Source: Siphonodentalium dalli (taxonomy: Eukaryota > Mollusca > Scaphopoda > Gadilida > Siphonodentaliidae). Taken from it: 64,000 nt of DNA. The stretch lies in NCBI GenBank assembly GCA_032622095.1, contig CP136065.1, forward strand, positions 92,511,343 through 92,575,342. The letters run 5' to 3'. The notes beneath the pieces were generated by a model. That model was not told the DNA's origin. It did no database searches and worked only from the letters and a program-made list of their open reading frames with translations. Made by a program: the position numbers and the translations under genes. Shown piece after piece: positions 11,641 to 23,671 of this stretch; position 1 is the first letter of the stretch; each line of letters opens with the position of its first letter.

Positions 11641-13154
11641 GCGATCTTTTGTTTGAGTAACTTGTGGGGTGCAACCCACAACTGACGATTTTTTAAAGAG
11701 CGTATTTTTAAATATGATGGGGACGATGCCATATTTGTTGAACAGTTGCACGCAGGAATAAAGAAGGGTGTAATTAAGCTTGTCACACACACTTCATAAT
11801 TTCAAATTCAGTCACTTTTTGTTATTTATTTCTTTGGTGTATACATGTTTTTTGATTTTGTTAAATCATTATCATTTTTGATTAAAAAAAACCTGGTTAA
11901 CTGAGAAATTGAACTTTAAATCTTCGTGAAGACTAAAATTACACTAGTTTGTATCATGGAATTGGCTGATAAGATCATCTTGTGCCATCTGTGAACTTGA
12001 TTTGTGCTCAGAATATCTTAAAGATGGTCTATCTCTTTCTATAACAAGTTGTATATAGTTTGCTGGGTATAAAATAATAGGTATGAATCGAAGACCCCTG
12101 TCTGGAAATGCGTCTTATCAATTAATATTGATTTTATTTCAAATATTCTGGTATAATACATACAATCAAATTGAGAAATATTATGACTTGTGGAGAGTAG
12201 CAAGCGGGATAACTCTATCTCTGAGATAGCATGAACCCTTCATGACGGAATAGTAATGAAAAAAATGTCCCAATTGAGTATCGCATTATATTGATATAAA
12301 ATCAATATTATAATTTATAGAAGCTTTTCCGGACAGGTATCTTCGACTCATATTTATTATTGTATACTGAAAATATATAAAACATATTTAGGAAGAGATA
12401 ATCCATCTTTAAAATGACACAATCGTGTAGAAGACTTCTTGGATTCTTTTCAAATGATTTTATTACATTACGCAAACTACATAAGAACTTGGTGTGGAAT
12501 TGCCTTCTATATTGAATTATAAATATCATGAGACAAAAAGTGTGTGTGCAAAACTTCTTAAATAGACTGAAGTGGGCCATAAGCTGTTCTGTGTGAAAGT
12601 CTGTAAGTACCTCCAATCAATTGATTTTTGTTTTTTCATGCATGAGGTTGAAAGGAAACATCATACCACTTCTACTTGCAGTTGATATCATATCTTCTAC
12701 AGTAACACTTTCATTGATTCAACTTTGAAAGAAATTAATTACGGAACATGTATATACGTGTACTAGTGTAAAGAGCAATAATTTTCTGGCATAATTAAAT
12801 TTCTGATCAAGTTGGTCATATTATCCGCAAACAAACTGATAAAGATTTGGAATGATGTTTTTGTTATTTTTGGACACATGATTTGGCATTGAAATTTGTT
12901 CCAGGCATTTGTTGTTAGTTCTGAACTTCATGAGACGGTAAGAGTTTAGCTACCATGATTAAATGATCAGAATTATTCAACATTCTAGGACCCATATTTT
13001 CGAGAATTCTACATTCAGGATTTCTGATATGCCCATCCTCGACACATGTCATCAGTTATCAAAGAATGCACTGTAAGATGGTCATAAATTTCCGATTCCA
13101 ACATCTATTTAATAAAATGTACATTTTATATGAATGCTCTAAAAACAATATTCA
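11641..13154. other. AT-rich intergenic sequence, nothing recognised
   Basis: No gene, palindrome or strong repeat identified. A single AAAGAGCGT box lies near 11697. Confidence 0.5.
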
Positions 13155-13815
13155 TAACTGATTTAATATGGGAGCTATAACAAGCATGAAATTCTCTTCA
13201 AATTGACATATGGTATGATATGAGTGGTTCATTTCGGTACAATCATGGCATCTACTAGATATTTCCCCAACCCCAGCAATAATTAAGTCGAGGACCCAGC
13301 AGAAAAATATCGGTTTTTGACAAATTCAATTGACCACAACTTGTTTAATATGGAAGCTATCACAAAACTCTTTTCAGATTTATATTCAGCATGAAATTCC
13401 CTTCAAAAAGTTGTTCATTTTGGTGCAATCGTAGCATCTATTAGTTATTTCCCCTACCCCAACAGTAATCAAGTCGAGGACCTGTCAGAAAAATGTTGGT
13501 TTTTGAAAAATTCAATTGATCATAACTTTTTAAATATTGGAACTATAATAAAAACCTTTTTCAGATTTATATTCAGCATGAAATTCCCTTCAAAATGGCA
13601 TATGATATGATATGAGTTGTTCATTTTGTTACAATCATGGCCTCTATAGTATATTTCCCTACCCCAGCAGTAATTAAGTCCAGGACCCGTCAGAAAAAAT
13701 CTGTTTAAAAAAAAATCCATTGACCATAACTTTTTTTTAATATGGGAGCTATCACAAAACAATTGCAGATTTATATTCAGAATGAAATTCCGTTCATTAT
13801 GACCTACAACATGAA
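13155..13815. repeat. Tandem repeat, ~185-207 bp unit, about 3.5 copies
   Basis: TAATATGGGAGCTAT or close variants recur near 13162, 13346, 13532 and 13739. Each is followed by a segment with TATTCAGCATGAAATTC and then AGTAATTAAGTCGAGGACC. Unit lengths are about 184, 186 and 207 bp. Diverged satellite-like array. Confidence 0.85.
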
Positions 13816-13898
13816 ACATAAAATTGAAAAAATAAATTTCACCTCCCATCGCTACTATATATTATTTCCAGCTGTTTTCAATGTTTTGCAGACAAGTA

Positions 13899-14415
13899 AA
13901 ATAAACGCTCTTTATTTTTACCATATCAGGAATAGACTAACAAGTGACGCTCTTTATCTCGCTGAAGAATTCTGTTGCTTTATTTTGGTATTTTCTCAAT
14001 TCCAAAAGCAGTTGAGAACTTGAGACGGGGTCTTGACTGTGGCAAATAAAATCGGCAACGGTATAGCATTGTGAAACGTATAAAACGGACTAGTTTGCTA
14101 TCCGAACCGGACCAGAATATATATCAATATACATGTCAACATCAATCGTAGTTTCAGGCTTCAAACCATTCTGGACTTGGATCAGTATTATAATCATTTT
14201 ATTTATTTAATATGGTTAACGCCACTTGGCGGTTCGGAACCCCAAATTATACTTGTACTATATATAAGTATTCCTTTGTATCATATTAAAACAGACCTGA
14301 TTCGCAACGGGAAGACCGTTCAAGACACATAATGATTACTGTCCACATTCATGATCAGATAAAGAGCGTAATGTGCAAGTCATTCCGTATGTGATATAAA
14401 TAAAGAGCGTTACCC
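13899..14415. repeat. Fragments carrying paired AAAGAGCGT boxes
   Basis: ACGCTCTTTAT occurs at about 13910 and 13950 around a CCATATCAGG-type spacer, as in the MITE family A interior. Complementary AAAGAGCGT boxes follow at about 14357 and 14403. Likely diverged remnants related to family A. Confidence 0.5.
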
Positions 14416-14417
14416 TT

Positions 14418-15749
14418 GGAACAAACATCGCACTACCGACGACTCGAATTCAATTCGATTAAACTCGAGTTTAATTCATAATTCGTCTGTTGAAACAAAC
14501 GTCGCATTTAATTCAAGACGAATCTAAATGATTTATTAAAATAGCATAAAGCGTTCATGAGGGTTTTGGTCAAAACGGCAAAAATATAAAGTTATATATC
14601 AATTCTAAAACGTAACATTTAGTGAGAAAATGTGGCTTTTGACTTCCAAGCGACGAAATTAATGTTAATATTCCGAGGAGTGGAAATTATTGGTTTAATA
14701 TCGCTATTTCGTAGGTATTTGACACATATTTTAGGTCGGACATGATTCTTTAGGTGGTATTTTGCTCTGAACTTGTCTGAAAGAAATCAGGTCCAGTTTA
14801 TTTTTATACGAAAACGTTGTCCCTTTTTAACAATTTAATAGCAAGTTGAGGTCAACGCGGTATAACACTATATTGCGTCATTGTGCCTATCTAAAACCAC
14901 GTGGTAAAATAAACATGATGGGCAGGGACGTATAGCTAGAGGGTCTCCGTTGGGGCGGGGGGGGGGGCTAACAAATTTGCGTACCGGTAATTCAATTTGC
15001 ACCTCGCTTGACTGTTCCTTCACATGCCTGGATGATAGCCTATTCTGAATGGATCTGTAGACTTGTGATCATGCACTGGGTGGACCATGGTTCTGCCAGT
15101 AGAAGAAAAATTAGATCATAGTTGGGCACGGTGGGAGAAAAGTCTGAACATGAAAACCGCAAAAACCTATAGCATTAGACTGGCCTCAAGCTTTTCAAGT
15201 GTTGGAAATTTCCAACCTGACACCCCCGCGAAGATTGGAAAATTTCCAACTGATGACCATTCAAGTTCATAATTTTGAACAAAAGCATAGGAAAATAATT
15301 AGAAGTTTTTTTGGCTGGCCACGGGGTCACGAGGGACCAGGACGCAGGCTTCCCGACTGATGGCCATTTCAGTCAAAAAGTTGGACCAAAAGTGGGAAAA
15401 TATGCAAATGTTGGTCTAAAAACAATAAATTCCCAATAATTCATTGTTGGAAAATCAAATTACAAGAACATTTTCAACCCATCGTTGATGTGAAATTTGC
15501 ACACGTCCATGCATAGTAGAGGGTATATCCAAACGGAATAAATATTTATTTAGTGCGTCTACTCACATTTAATTTGAAACAAACGTCGCACTTTCGTCGA
15601 CTCGAATTCAAATACCACCAAATTACGTCATGCTCGTTTGTGTTTTCCAGTTTCAATTGGAATTCCCTCATCAGCATATCATTATGCAGCTTGTTTGCAT
15701 TTCTCCGATATAAATTCGAGTCGACGGTGATGCGACGTTTGTTTCAAAC
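14418..15749. mobile_element. Non-autonomous TIR element, 1.33 kb, copy 1
   Basis: The left end (GGAACAAACATCGCAC then CGACGACTCGAATTCAA) is the inverted match of the right end (AATTCGAGTCGACGG then TGCGACGTTTGTTTC). The whole sequence recurs in the same orientation at 60962-62383, including internal landmarks CAGGTCCAGTTTATTTT, AGGGACGTATAG with a G-run, and GATCATGCACTGGG. No transposase is encoded; short open frames inside are not conserved between copies. The superfamily is undetermined. Confidence 0.75.
15575..15749. repeat. Terminal palindromic module of the 1.33 kb element
   Basis: GAAACAAACGTCGCAC with GTCGACTCGAATT at the left is inverted at the right end. The ~175-bp module could form a hairpin or be a nested MITE. 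It is matched at 62207-62384, with a shorter relative at about 62461-62535. Confidence 0.75.
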
Positions 15750-15907
15750 ACGGACCACAGACGCATCAGCAATTAAATTCGTGTTGGTTACAATACACCA
15801 CATGATTTGCATAGGCCTTGAGCAGTGTTAACAATTCCCGCTGTCCTGTATTCGCAGGAAAGCTTTGACCCTGCACGAGTATAAAAAATTGAAGAACGCC
15901 CTTTTAG

Positions 15908-15955
15908 ACACAAGAAAATGCGCTCAAAAGTACACAAGAAAATGCGCTCAAAAGT
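15908..15955. repeat. 24-bp perfect tandem duplication
   Basis: ACACAAGAAAATGCGC followed by TCAAAAGT is present twice, head to tail. Confidence 0.95.
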
Positions 15956-16232
15956 ACTTGTCAACGATCTCGATCTCGCTGCAGTTTGACAAACGTCACA
16001 CTACCCTTAAAATTGAGAAAAAAATGACATCGAAAAAAACACCAACCCCTCCCATAAATTATTCGCCAATTTGACAGCCGTAACTGTTCACCATGTGTCT
16101 ATTTTTGATGTTTCTCGTCGGGAAACACGTTTTGCATTTTTTCGTGCAATTTTCATCCATGTGTCATTGACCATTCAGCTGCCAGAATTTTGTTTATGCT
16201 GATCCTAGCTTGGGGGTCCCAGGGGAAATCAC

Positions 16233-16670
16233 TTGTCGAAAATATTCATATTTGTTCCAAACACCGTAAACAGAAAAACATTAAAACGCATACAGTTCCG
16301 TTCATATATACAATGACCATCGCGTAAACAGCATGTTATCATAAAGACCTACTATATTTTACCTAAGCAAGAGCCTGATTGTGTTACAGAAGACAGCACA
16401 ATGCTACTGGCTAATCACACACAAATGGCATATACGCTCTTTATGTTTAACATCATAATATAAACAAACACCAGAAAAGTAACTTTTTATACTTTTGTTT
16501 ACATAACAATGGTCAAACATATGACCATAACATACTGTTTATGCGATATTTCTTATTTGTATACGGACAAAGTCTATCTACATTTTGATGTTCTTTCTGT
16601 TTGTGGCGTTTTTTGACGGGTGGAGATATTTTCACAGGATACCCACCGCCAAGGCCAACCGTGTCTTTAA
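16233..16670 (+). mobile_element. TTAA-flanked MITE family A, left end missing
   Basis: Matches the complete family A copy from TTGTCGAAAATATTC to the right end GTGTCTTTAA at 16670. The left TTAAAGGCACGTGCGG terminus is absent. Internal indels include loss of one ACGCTCTTTA box segment. Confidence 0.88.
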
Positions 16671-16673
16671 ACG

Positions 16674-16953
16674 ATTGAATCTTTCATCGCGAAACTTCAC
16701 ATATATACCAAGTAAGTTATCGGCGATCCGCTGCGACACAAATTGAAGCTGAATGTTATGTGACCTTGACCTAATTTGCATAAAATTTGCATAAATTACA
16801 ATAAATTATCCATAAAATGCCCTAATTAGAGTGAATTGTCACAGAAAATGTACTAATGATGGTTCAAAAAGTTAATCTGTGCTAACTAAAAGTTATATCT
16901 AGGTAAGGATTGTCTTACATGGATAAATAGCACTATAAATTAGCATATTTTGT
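16674..16953 (+). repeat. ~275-bp dispersed repeat, copy 1
   Basis: Begins TTGAATCTTTCATCGCG and ends near ATAAATTAGCATATT. The same sequence recurs in direct orientation at 17950-18218. Between them lie AAGTAAGTTATC, TTTGCATAAAATTTGC and CGGTGCTAACTAAAA-type segments. No terminal repeats seen. Confidence 0.88.
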
Positions 16954-17949
16954 CGCGCTTGATCCAGTGGTTTATGAATAAATGGATAGAAATGTGATCG
17001 CACCAAAAAGGGGGTTTTATACATTTTGGTTCCCCTCTCGCATATACCTCCCCCGGGAAAATTTTGAAAAATGTAACCCATCGAGAGCAAATATGGAGCA
17101 TATTTGTGTAATATCTGCGCGAATAATAGAGAGGTAATTAACTGATATTTTGGATTTTATCTAGATAGTACAATTATTTGAGTATATAGGATAGGATAGG
17201 ATATTTTATTTAAATATACACATATTAATGCATAATACATTTGACAAATATTATGTTGTATATTCGAGGGGTGGCATAGTCAGGCTAGACTGTCTTACTG
17301 CCACCCCCAGACTGTTTTACTGCCACCCCCTATATATGTATATATGACATGGCAGTGTTTGTCATCGTGCATGATGATACATGATGTACTAATGTTTTGT
17401 CCATGTATGGGCCCACATGTATTAGCGACTCAGATAATAAAGAACAATGATAAAACCCAACCATCCCCAGATATAATCTGTTTATTATATCCTTTCCAGT
17501 GCTTTTGCAATCTTCTGTATACACTCAAACTTGCAATCTTCTGTATACACTCAAACTTGTTATCTTATTGGTTGAAGACAGTGAAGAGGGGTATACAATA
17601 TATTGAATATATTGAATTGAACAGTTGGTCATGCACTCACTGCATATAGCCCATTATCGTTAGATTTATATACATGTAGACAATGGTATGTGAAATTTGG
17701 AATGTCTTGCATATTTATTTTCCTATAATATATACATGCACAACCTTGAAATCTGTATTTGACTTATTTTGTTTCTATAACCCTGAGTCCTGACCAGCAA
17801 ATCCCATGTCCCGCTAATGGACAGTCAGAATAATGGTCCCTTGGACTATCACTCCCTCGGACTATCGTACCCTCGGTCCATTGATCCATCGGAGTATCGA
17901 ACCCCCAAAGTTGCCCAATTTTATATAAAAAATGATGTATCTCATAACA
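16954..17949. other. Intergenic sequence with small local repeats
   Basis: Includes an inverted GGGGTGGCA / TGCCACCCC pair near 17270-17335. A 26-27-bp tandem duplication around CTTCTGTATACACTC lies at about 17505-17555. No gene recognised. Confidence 0.6.
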
Positions 17950-18218
17950 TTTGAATCTTTCATCGCGAAACTTCACATATATACCAAGTAAGTTATCAGC
18001 TATTCAATGCGACAAAAATTAACGTAGAATGTGCCACGACCTTGACATAATTTGCATAAAATTTGCATAAATTATGCAAAAAAATGCCCAAATTATAGCG
18101 AATCGTCATCAGAAAATGTAATATTGATGGTTAAAAAAGTGAATCGGTGCTAACTAAAAATTATGTCTAAGTAAGGATGGTCTTACGTGGCTAAATAACA
18201 CTATAAATTAGCATATTC
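17950..18218 (+). repeat. ~275-bp dispersed repeat, copy 2
   Basis: Direct copy of 16674-16953 with scattered substitutions and small indels. The first ~55 bp are almost unchanged. Confidence 0.88.
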
Positions 18219-20058
18219 ATGTTCATCTAAGGATTCTACGCCCCGTCCACTTACTTTGAAGCTATACAAGACATGTTTTCGTTAAACGAGGATCTGAAGT
18301 TCAAACTTTCAAGAATATCAACTTACAAGAACAAAGAAATAAAACTAAGCAAATTGAAAATACATGTCATACCTTTAATGTTATTATTTGATTATGTCAT
18401 CTCTTTTGCATAAAAAGCCACACCATTTTGAAGAGGAATTGCATACATTACCTCTCTTATTACTGTTTTCGCACAAGAAAATATTACGCAAATCACATGA
18501 TTAACAAGCATTTTATTAATACATATAAATTAAATTTTATGAAATACCACATCTGCACGTATAGTATCAATCATGCAGACTATATATATTATTTTATAAG
18601 TAATGCTAATTTGCATATATTATAATAACTAATGAGGACTAGCACTTTTGAAGAGGAATAACTCTAGCCTAGCAATAAGTCAACTCAGTCAGGAAGTATT
18701 TATGAATCGAAAGTGTGGGCGGCGTTTACTGCCTTGGTCCTATCCTTTAACAAAATACAGCACATGCAAACAAAGAAACAGTATGAAAGAATGAATGAAC
18801 ATGATCAACTCACCAATTTAACCACACTCTGGGAATCAGCTATTATGAGGCTACTAGTGTAATACAGACTGATAGACACATGAAAACAACGAATGCCATT
18901 CAATTTCAGTTTCACAAAACACAACCCAAGTACATTGATAAACAAAGAAAATGTGATCAATCATGAATACCCATTAAAGTATTATGATTTCAAAGATATT
19001 GATTATAGATTAAAAAAACTCAGGTATTTTGGCTTAACAGAAGAGTTTGTACCACATTGAGACTAATCTCAGTACAAACTAATGAATCTGTTGATAGCCA
19101 ACTATTGAAGTCAACATATGCTACGAGGCCTCTTTTCCGAGAAAAAGAAATGCGGAGAAAAAAAACCTCATGACCTTAGCGACTGGGTCAGCTTAATCGG
19201 TTTAAACACAACAACCCAGCCCACAGGTAGTTTTACTCCACACCAAGGTCATGGTGACCAGTGCAAGAAATATTCAATTTTATATGCATCTACAAATCTA
19301 TCATTAGCCAGGTACATATACGTATAACATGATTTATGATAATTCATGTCAGAAATAAATTTGCAACTAATTTGTAATATAGATGCTAGTGGATTGATCA
19401 CAAATATTTAATCAGAAAACAATTATCAGGACTATTCACGAGTTCTCTGTTCTATTTGTAACAAGCAGACACAATAGGTATGAATTTTGCTTGCACTGGT
19501 AAAAAAAAGAAGAGAAAAAGTGTAATTATCTGAGATTCTCCCCCATTTTGCTGTGATATGTCACACTGTGATATAGTGTTGCTGTGAATCCCCCACCCCT
19601 GTGTGGTCCCTGAGTGATCATGATGGCACATGTGTATAGCCTAAGACTTGTTCCAGCATAGAGTAAAGAATGACATGATAGTCACTATCTTATATATTAA
19701 TTAGATGCAGTTTATCACCGATAGATGCGTCCCGAATCCAGTAGTAAATATTTACAATTGAGCATTGTTAAAACGATGTTTTCTATGGAATGGTACGGTC
19801 GATTTGTTTCAGATTTTCTGCGATGTTAGTAGAATGTTACATTCCTTCAGTTCGCATAGTGCCCGAATACTAACTTATCAGTTTCACGCACCCGAACAAG
19901 TACATAATATGTCTTTAAACCCCAATTAACTAATCATAGCCTCCATAGAATAGTCAATCATTGTCAGCCACCCCCTCCCCACCCAGCTCTCGGGTTTTCA
20001 AATTATGTTGTCATATAAATAGCAATCTCTTTTTGAATAGCATGCAGTGGTCTCAGGA
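18219..20058. other. Intergenic, one dispersed-repeat copy, no gene
   Basis: At about 19170-19262 there is a copy of the repeat containing GCGACTGGGTCAGC and ACCCAGCCCA, also found at 23.7, 23.95 and 24.5 kb. Nothing else recognised. Confidence 0.5.
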
Positions 20059-20313
20059 TTAACTCTTCCATGACTGGAGCTTCCTGAAATTTTGCGAAAA
20101 CCCTGTGCCCAAGCATTCTCTTATATATGCGAGTCAACCATAGGGTGCCTCGCAAATATAAGAGAATGCATTAGCCTAACAACAACAATAGTTACCTTGA
20201 TCTTGTAAGCCAGTGCATTCTCTTATATATCCGAGGCTCGCATATATAAGATAATTCACTGGCACTGGGTCTGTAATGCTGCACCAGCGCAGCTCCCGTC
20301 ATAAAAGGGTTAA
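20059..20313. mobile_element. TTAA-flanked foldback MITE family B
   Basis: Flanked by TTAA (20059-20062 and 20310-20313). Inverted ends: TTAACTCTTCCATGACTGG and the complement of CCCGTCATAAAAGGGTTAA. The interior consists of palindromic blocks around CATTCTCTTATATATGCGAG. Other copies: 23367, 47098, 49296, 51870, 56077. Confidence 0.88.
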
Positions 20314-20690
20314 AGGCTAATGCACATTATACAAATATTTGTATATAATGTATTTATGATTTATTAAAACATACTAGTACTGAACTATAAAAGATACCAC
20401 ATCCGATTTGTCACTATATTAGTAATTTTTTTAAATGAAAATTACTTGGAATTACTTCGATTCATTAAATTTTCCAAATGAATATTATCAAGATGCTTGT
20501 GAAAAGGTTGATAGGTGCTATCTCATTTTATCAATTTTAATGGCGATCTCATTTTAGAGTATTGAAATATAGCTGTAGTTAAAATGTCAAATCTGATGTA
20601 CTCGTAAACCTTAATAGAATATTATCACGTTTCTTTTAATAATTCATTATTAAAAATATACAACTAAACAATCAATCAAGCAAAACCATA

Positions 20691-21636
20691 TCACTTCAAT
20701 GGTTGAAATATAATGTTATGTAGCATTTGTTGAGCTGCAATAATATACTGTGCCAATCCAGGGTATAATTTCAGCCAGTTTGAAAATGTTATGTGCAACA
20801 GTTCAGAAACTGGCAACTCAAGAAGGTCTGCAACTGCTTTTGACTGATATATTACCAGGCCTGGGTGGTTGCATTTTGTTGTTTGTGGTGGCTCTGGGTG
20901 GGGGGGGGGGGGGGGGGGGGGCAAACAAGGTGCATCTGTTTTCAGAACCAATGTGGATATAGGGAGGTGCCTCACCATCCTGATGCCAGGAAATTTCTTG
21001 GCATCAGAAAATGGATTGCCAGCAACCCCTATAAACAGATTGGGGAATAAATCTAGAAATGTATTTGCCCATTCTAGATCCCCCGGAAAACAATGCATGT
21101 GTCCCGTGTGATGCTTTGGCACATGCTCTTTCATTAATGAAAAAGTAGGTGCCAAAGCATCTCGGCAATGCACAATAAGCGGAAGGTCGAGAGACCGGGC
21201 GATATATATCTGGGCCACAAACGACTCTTGTTTTTTTTCAGAGGAGGGCTTTTGGCCCAGTAAATATCGATCCCGGTCTCTCCAATAGCGACGACCTTCT
21301 TGGCTGCCAGTGTTCTCAGCTGCGAAAGTTTTGAAGGGCACGGATAGGCAAATTTTGGGTGTATGCCTACACTGGCCAAAACTTTCGGGTGCTCAAGAAT
21401 TTTGTCGAATTGATCCCACTCATTGCTCACACAACCGACAAAATTCTTGGGCACCAGAACATCTGACAGCTCAAGATTTTGATGGTGGACCATCATGTCA
21501 AAATGACAATGTGAGTCAAAAATTGGTGCATTATTGAGGTGGGGAACTTATACCTCCGGTGTAAACACCCGATGTGTAAGTCCTCCCAACACATACCCTT
21601 GACCACTGCAGCATTTTGTTCAATCAATGGTGAAGC
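20691..21636 (-). CDS. TatD-family metal-dependent nuclease/hydrolase (TATDN2-like), one frameshift
   Basis: TatD enzymes are TIM-barrel, metal-dependent nucleases. In minus-strand order the family motifs are all present: the HxH site in FDSHCHF (21497-21517), VGCVSNEW, SVGIHP, the Glu of AIGETGID, the His of LPLIVHCRDA, the His of GHMHCFPGD and the Asp of LKTDAPCL, then NHPG. A plausible upstream exon (21597-21636) follows a TTCTTCCAG acceptor and ends AAGG|GTATGTG. A 50-nt intron ending TATAAG joins it in phase to the main exon (20691-21546). One lesion is seen: a run of eight T (about 21231-21238) is one base short for the frame to continue from PPLKK into QESFVAQ. A G22 tract encodes a proline run just after DAPCL. 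The stop is at 20691. Either a real gene with a sequencing error or a young pseudogene; further 5' exons were not found. Confidence 0.72.
20900..20921 (+). repeat. G22 homopolymer inside the TatD-like coding sequence
   Basis: Twenty-two consecutive G on the plus strand, read as proline codons on the minus strand. It disrupts the conserved loop after the TatD Asp ligand and could form a G-quadruplex. Confidence 0.95.
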
Positions 21637-22176
21637 CTGGAAGAATTTTATTTTTGAGTCCTTGAGTGCTTTATGATTACATATAATTAAAGTAATATTG
21701 GACACCATTACTAGCCGTATATCTGGCAATTTTAATTACCAGTATTTGAAAGTCATATCCTACCATGTTATGTCACGAAAGTAAACTGCGATTTGAAAAT
21801 TAGCTGGGATCATTTTAATTAGTTCACACAATTTGCCTTTTATGAGATTTAATCACATGAATAATGAACTAGGCGTGTAGGCCTGGGCACAGAATGCCGA
21901 GTATGAATGGACTATAATGAAGAATTACAGGTTCAAAGAGATGTCAATAACCGGAGTACTCGATTTCACTTTGTTAATCTCTACTCAGCTGGCATACGTA
22001 TTGTACATTAATATCACGGCAGTACAATTGGTCATCAGTTATATAATGGGTTAGTAATAACAGGAAGTATTAAATTATGTTAACATTAATCAACAACATT
22101 CGAAGAAACAAGAATGAAAAAAAGAGAGAGAAAAAAAAACCTCCCTCATCCACGAGTAGCACTGGAAGGAAGATAT
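21637..22176. other. Region upstream of the TatD-like exons, nothing recognised
   Basis: AT-rich. Earlier exons or the promoter of the minus-strand gene could lie here, but no further exon with good splice sites was identified. Confidence 0.45.
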
Positions 22177-22510
22177 AGAGGATCTCATGAGTTTCTATTT
22201 TATACGGAATTTATCAACCGAGTTCACTAAATTCGATTTGAGCCGAGGTTTACCGAGGCTCAAATAGAATTTAGTTGACGAGGTTGATAAATTACATATA
22301 AAATAGGACAAGTGTGAGATACCTTTTATCACATGACCAAATAAAAGCGAAGCAACGAAAATTATTCATCGAAAACAACAATCATAAACTGCAGCGATCG
22401 CAAGTCATTTAAAGAACGGTGTGACATCACACGCGCTGATATTAAACGTGTGCCTTAGCGATAATTATGAAACTGCTGTTATGGGCAAATTATGTGATAA
22501 AAATACTTCA
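22177..22510 (+). repeat. Dispersed repeat shared with 53352-53600
   Basis: Shared landmarks: TATACGGAATTTATCAACC, TTTTATCACATGA, TTCATCGAAAA, ACTGCAG and ATGTGATAAA. This copy has an extra palindromic insert near 22225-22290 (AATTCGATTTGAGCC and its inverse). Confidence 0.75.
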
Positions 22511-22559
22511 AAGATATATACACTCTTAATTTAGAGAACAAGAGCATCCAAAAACCCAA

Positions 22560-22830
22560 AATTCGAACTTGATCTGTATTTTGTGGTAGTAAACTCACAT
22601 ACCAAATTTCATTCCATTCAATTCATACTTACTAAACTTATCCGATAAAAATGAACAGATGGACAGACGGATGCACTGACCTTCACCTGTATTTTGTGGT
22701 AGTAAACTCATATACCAAATTTCATTCCATTCAATCCAGACTTACTAAAGTTATCATCCGATAAAAATGAACAGATGGACAGACGGACGCACTGACGTTC
22801 ACCGATAACATACCTCATCCCGTTTTTATT
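22560..22830 (+). repeat. Tandem pair of a ~118-bp repeat ending in GGACAGACGGA
   Basis: Two head-to-tail units, each with TGTATTTTGTGGTAGTAAAC, TTTCATTCCATTCAAT and GAACAGATGGACAGACGGA. Related to 11040-11640 and 58140-58245. Confidence 0.85.
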
Positions 22831-23366
22831 TAAATGAGCGTATAAATAAAAAATATAGTACATGTCAGACTCAGTGGTATTAGATCATATAATTAACCTA
22901 TAATTTGTTTTCCCATTCTAAGGATGACATGATCTATAGACATTCGAGCTTCCAACCAGGACTCTCCCTCTTTGGACAAGATACATATGAGACCAACCAA
23001 TTTGTTTCATAACTTCACACCTAAGTTTATCATGATAGGTGGCATTAAATCAAATGGTATGTGTGAACAGTGATATTGATGTCATGCAAAGTAAACAGTC
23101 CAAAAGCTTATCGATAAATGGATAACATTGAGCAGTCAATATAACTTCATTTAAATCAAGCTGAAACATTCTGTTTGGTCTCAATGCATCTGGTATTAAA
23201 AAAAACATTGGGAAAAACAAGTGTCCATCTGATCTGTACCTACGAAATTGGAAACAAATAACTAGTTTAACTCAATAACATAATTTTTTTGGGGGTTTTT
23301 CAATTTTATTTATTATTTTTGTTTTGGGGGGGGGGGGGGATTTTTATAAACTATTTTAAACAAATG
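22831..23366. other. Intergenic, nothing recognised
   Basis: Contains a G-rich run at about 23328-23339. No gene or palindrome identified. Confidence 0.5.
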
Positions 23367-23647
23367 TTAACCATTTCATAACTGGAGCTTCCTGAAATTT
23401 AGCGAAAACCATGTGCTAATGCATTCTCTTATACATGCGAGTCTCCCACAGGGAGCCTCGCATATTTTAGAGAATACATTGGCCTACCTGTAACAATATT
23501 TATATTTACCTTGACCGTGTACATGTAAGCCAGTGTATTCTGTTATAAATGTGAGTCTCACTATGGGAGACTCGCATATATAAAAGAATGCACTGGCACA
23601 GGACCTTTAATGCTGCATCAGCATGGCTCCCGTCATGAATGGGTTAA
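23367..23647. mobile_element. TTAA-flanked foldback MITE family B
   Basis: TTAA at both ends (23367-23370, 23644-23647). Ends read TTAACCATTTCATAACTGG and the inverse of CCCGTCATGAATGGGTTAA. The interior palindrome is built on ATTCTCTTATA and GAGTCTC words. Confidence 0.88.
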
Positions 23648-23671
23648 GAACACTCCATATAAAGTTACATA

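Noticed and set aside
15553-15831. 92-codon frame with a similar frame at 62186-62440
   Set aside because: The similarity follows from the repeated 1.33 kb element and its palindrome; no conserved domain and frames are broken in different places.
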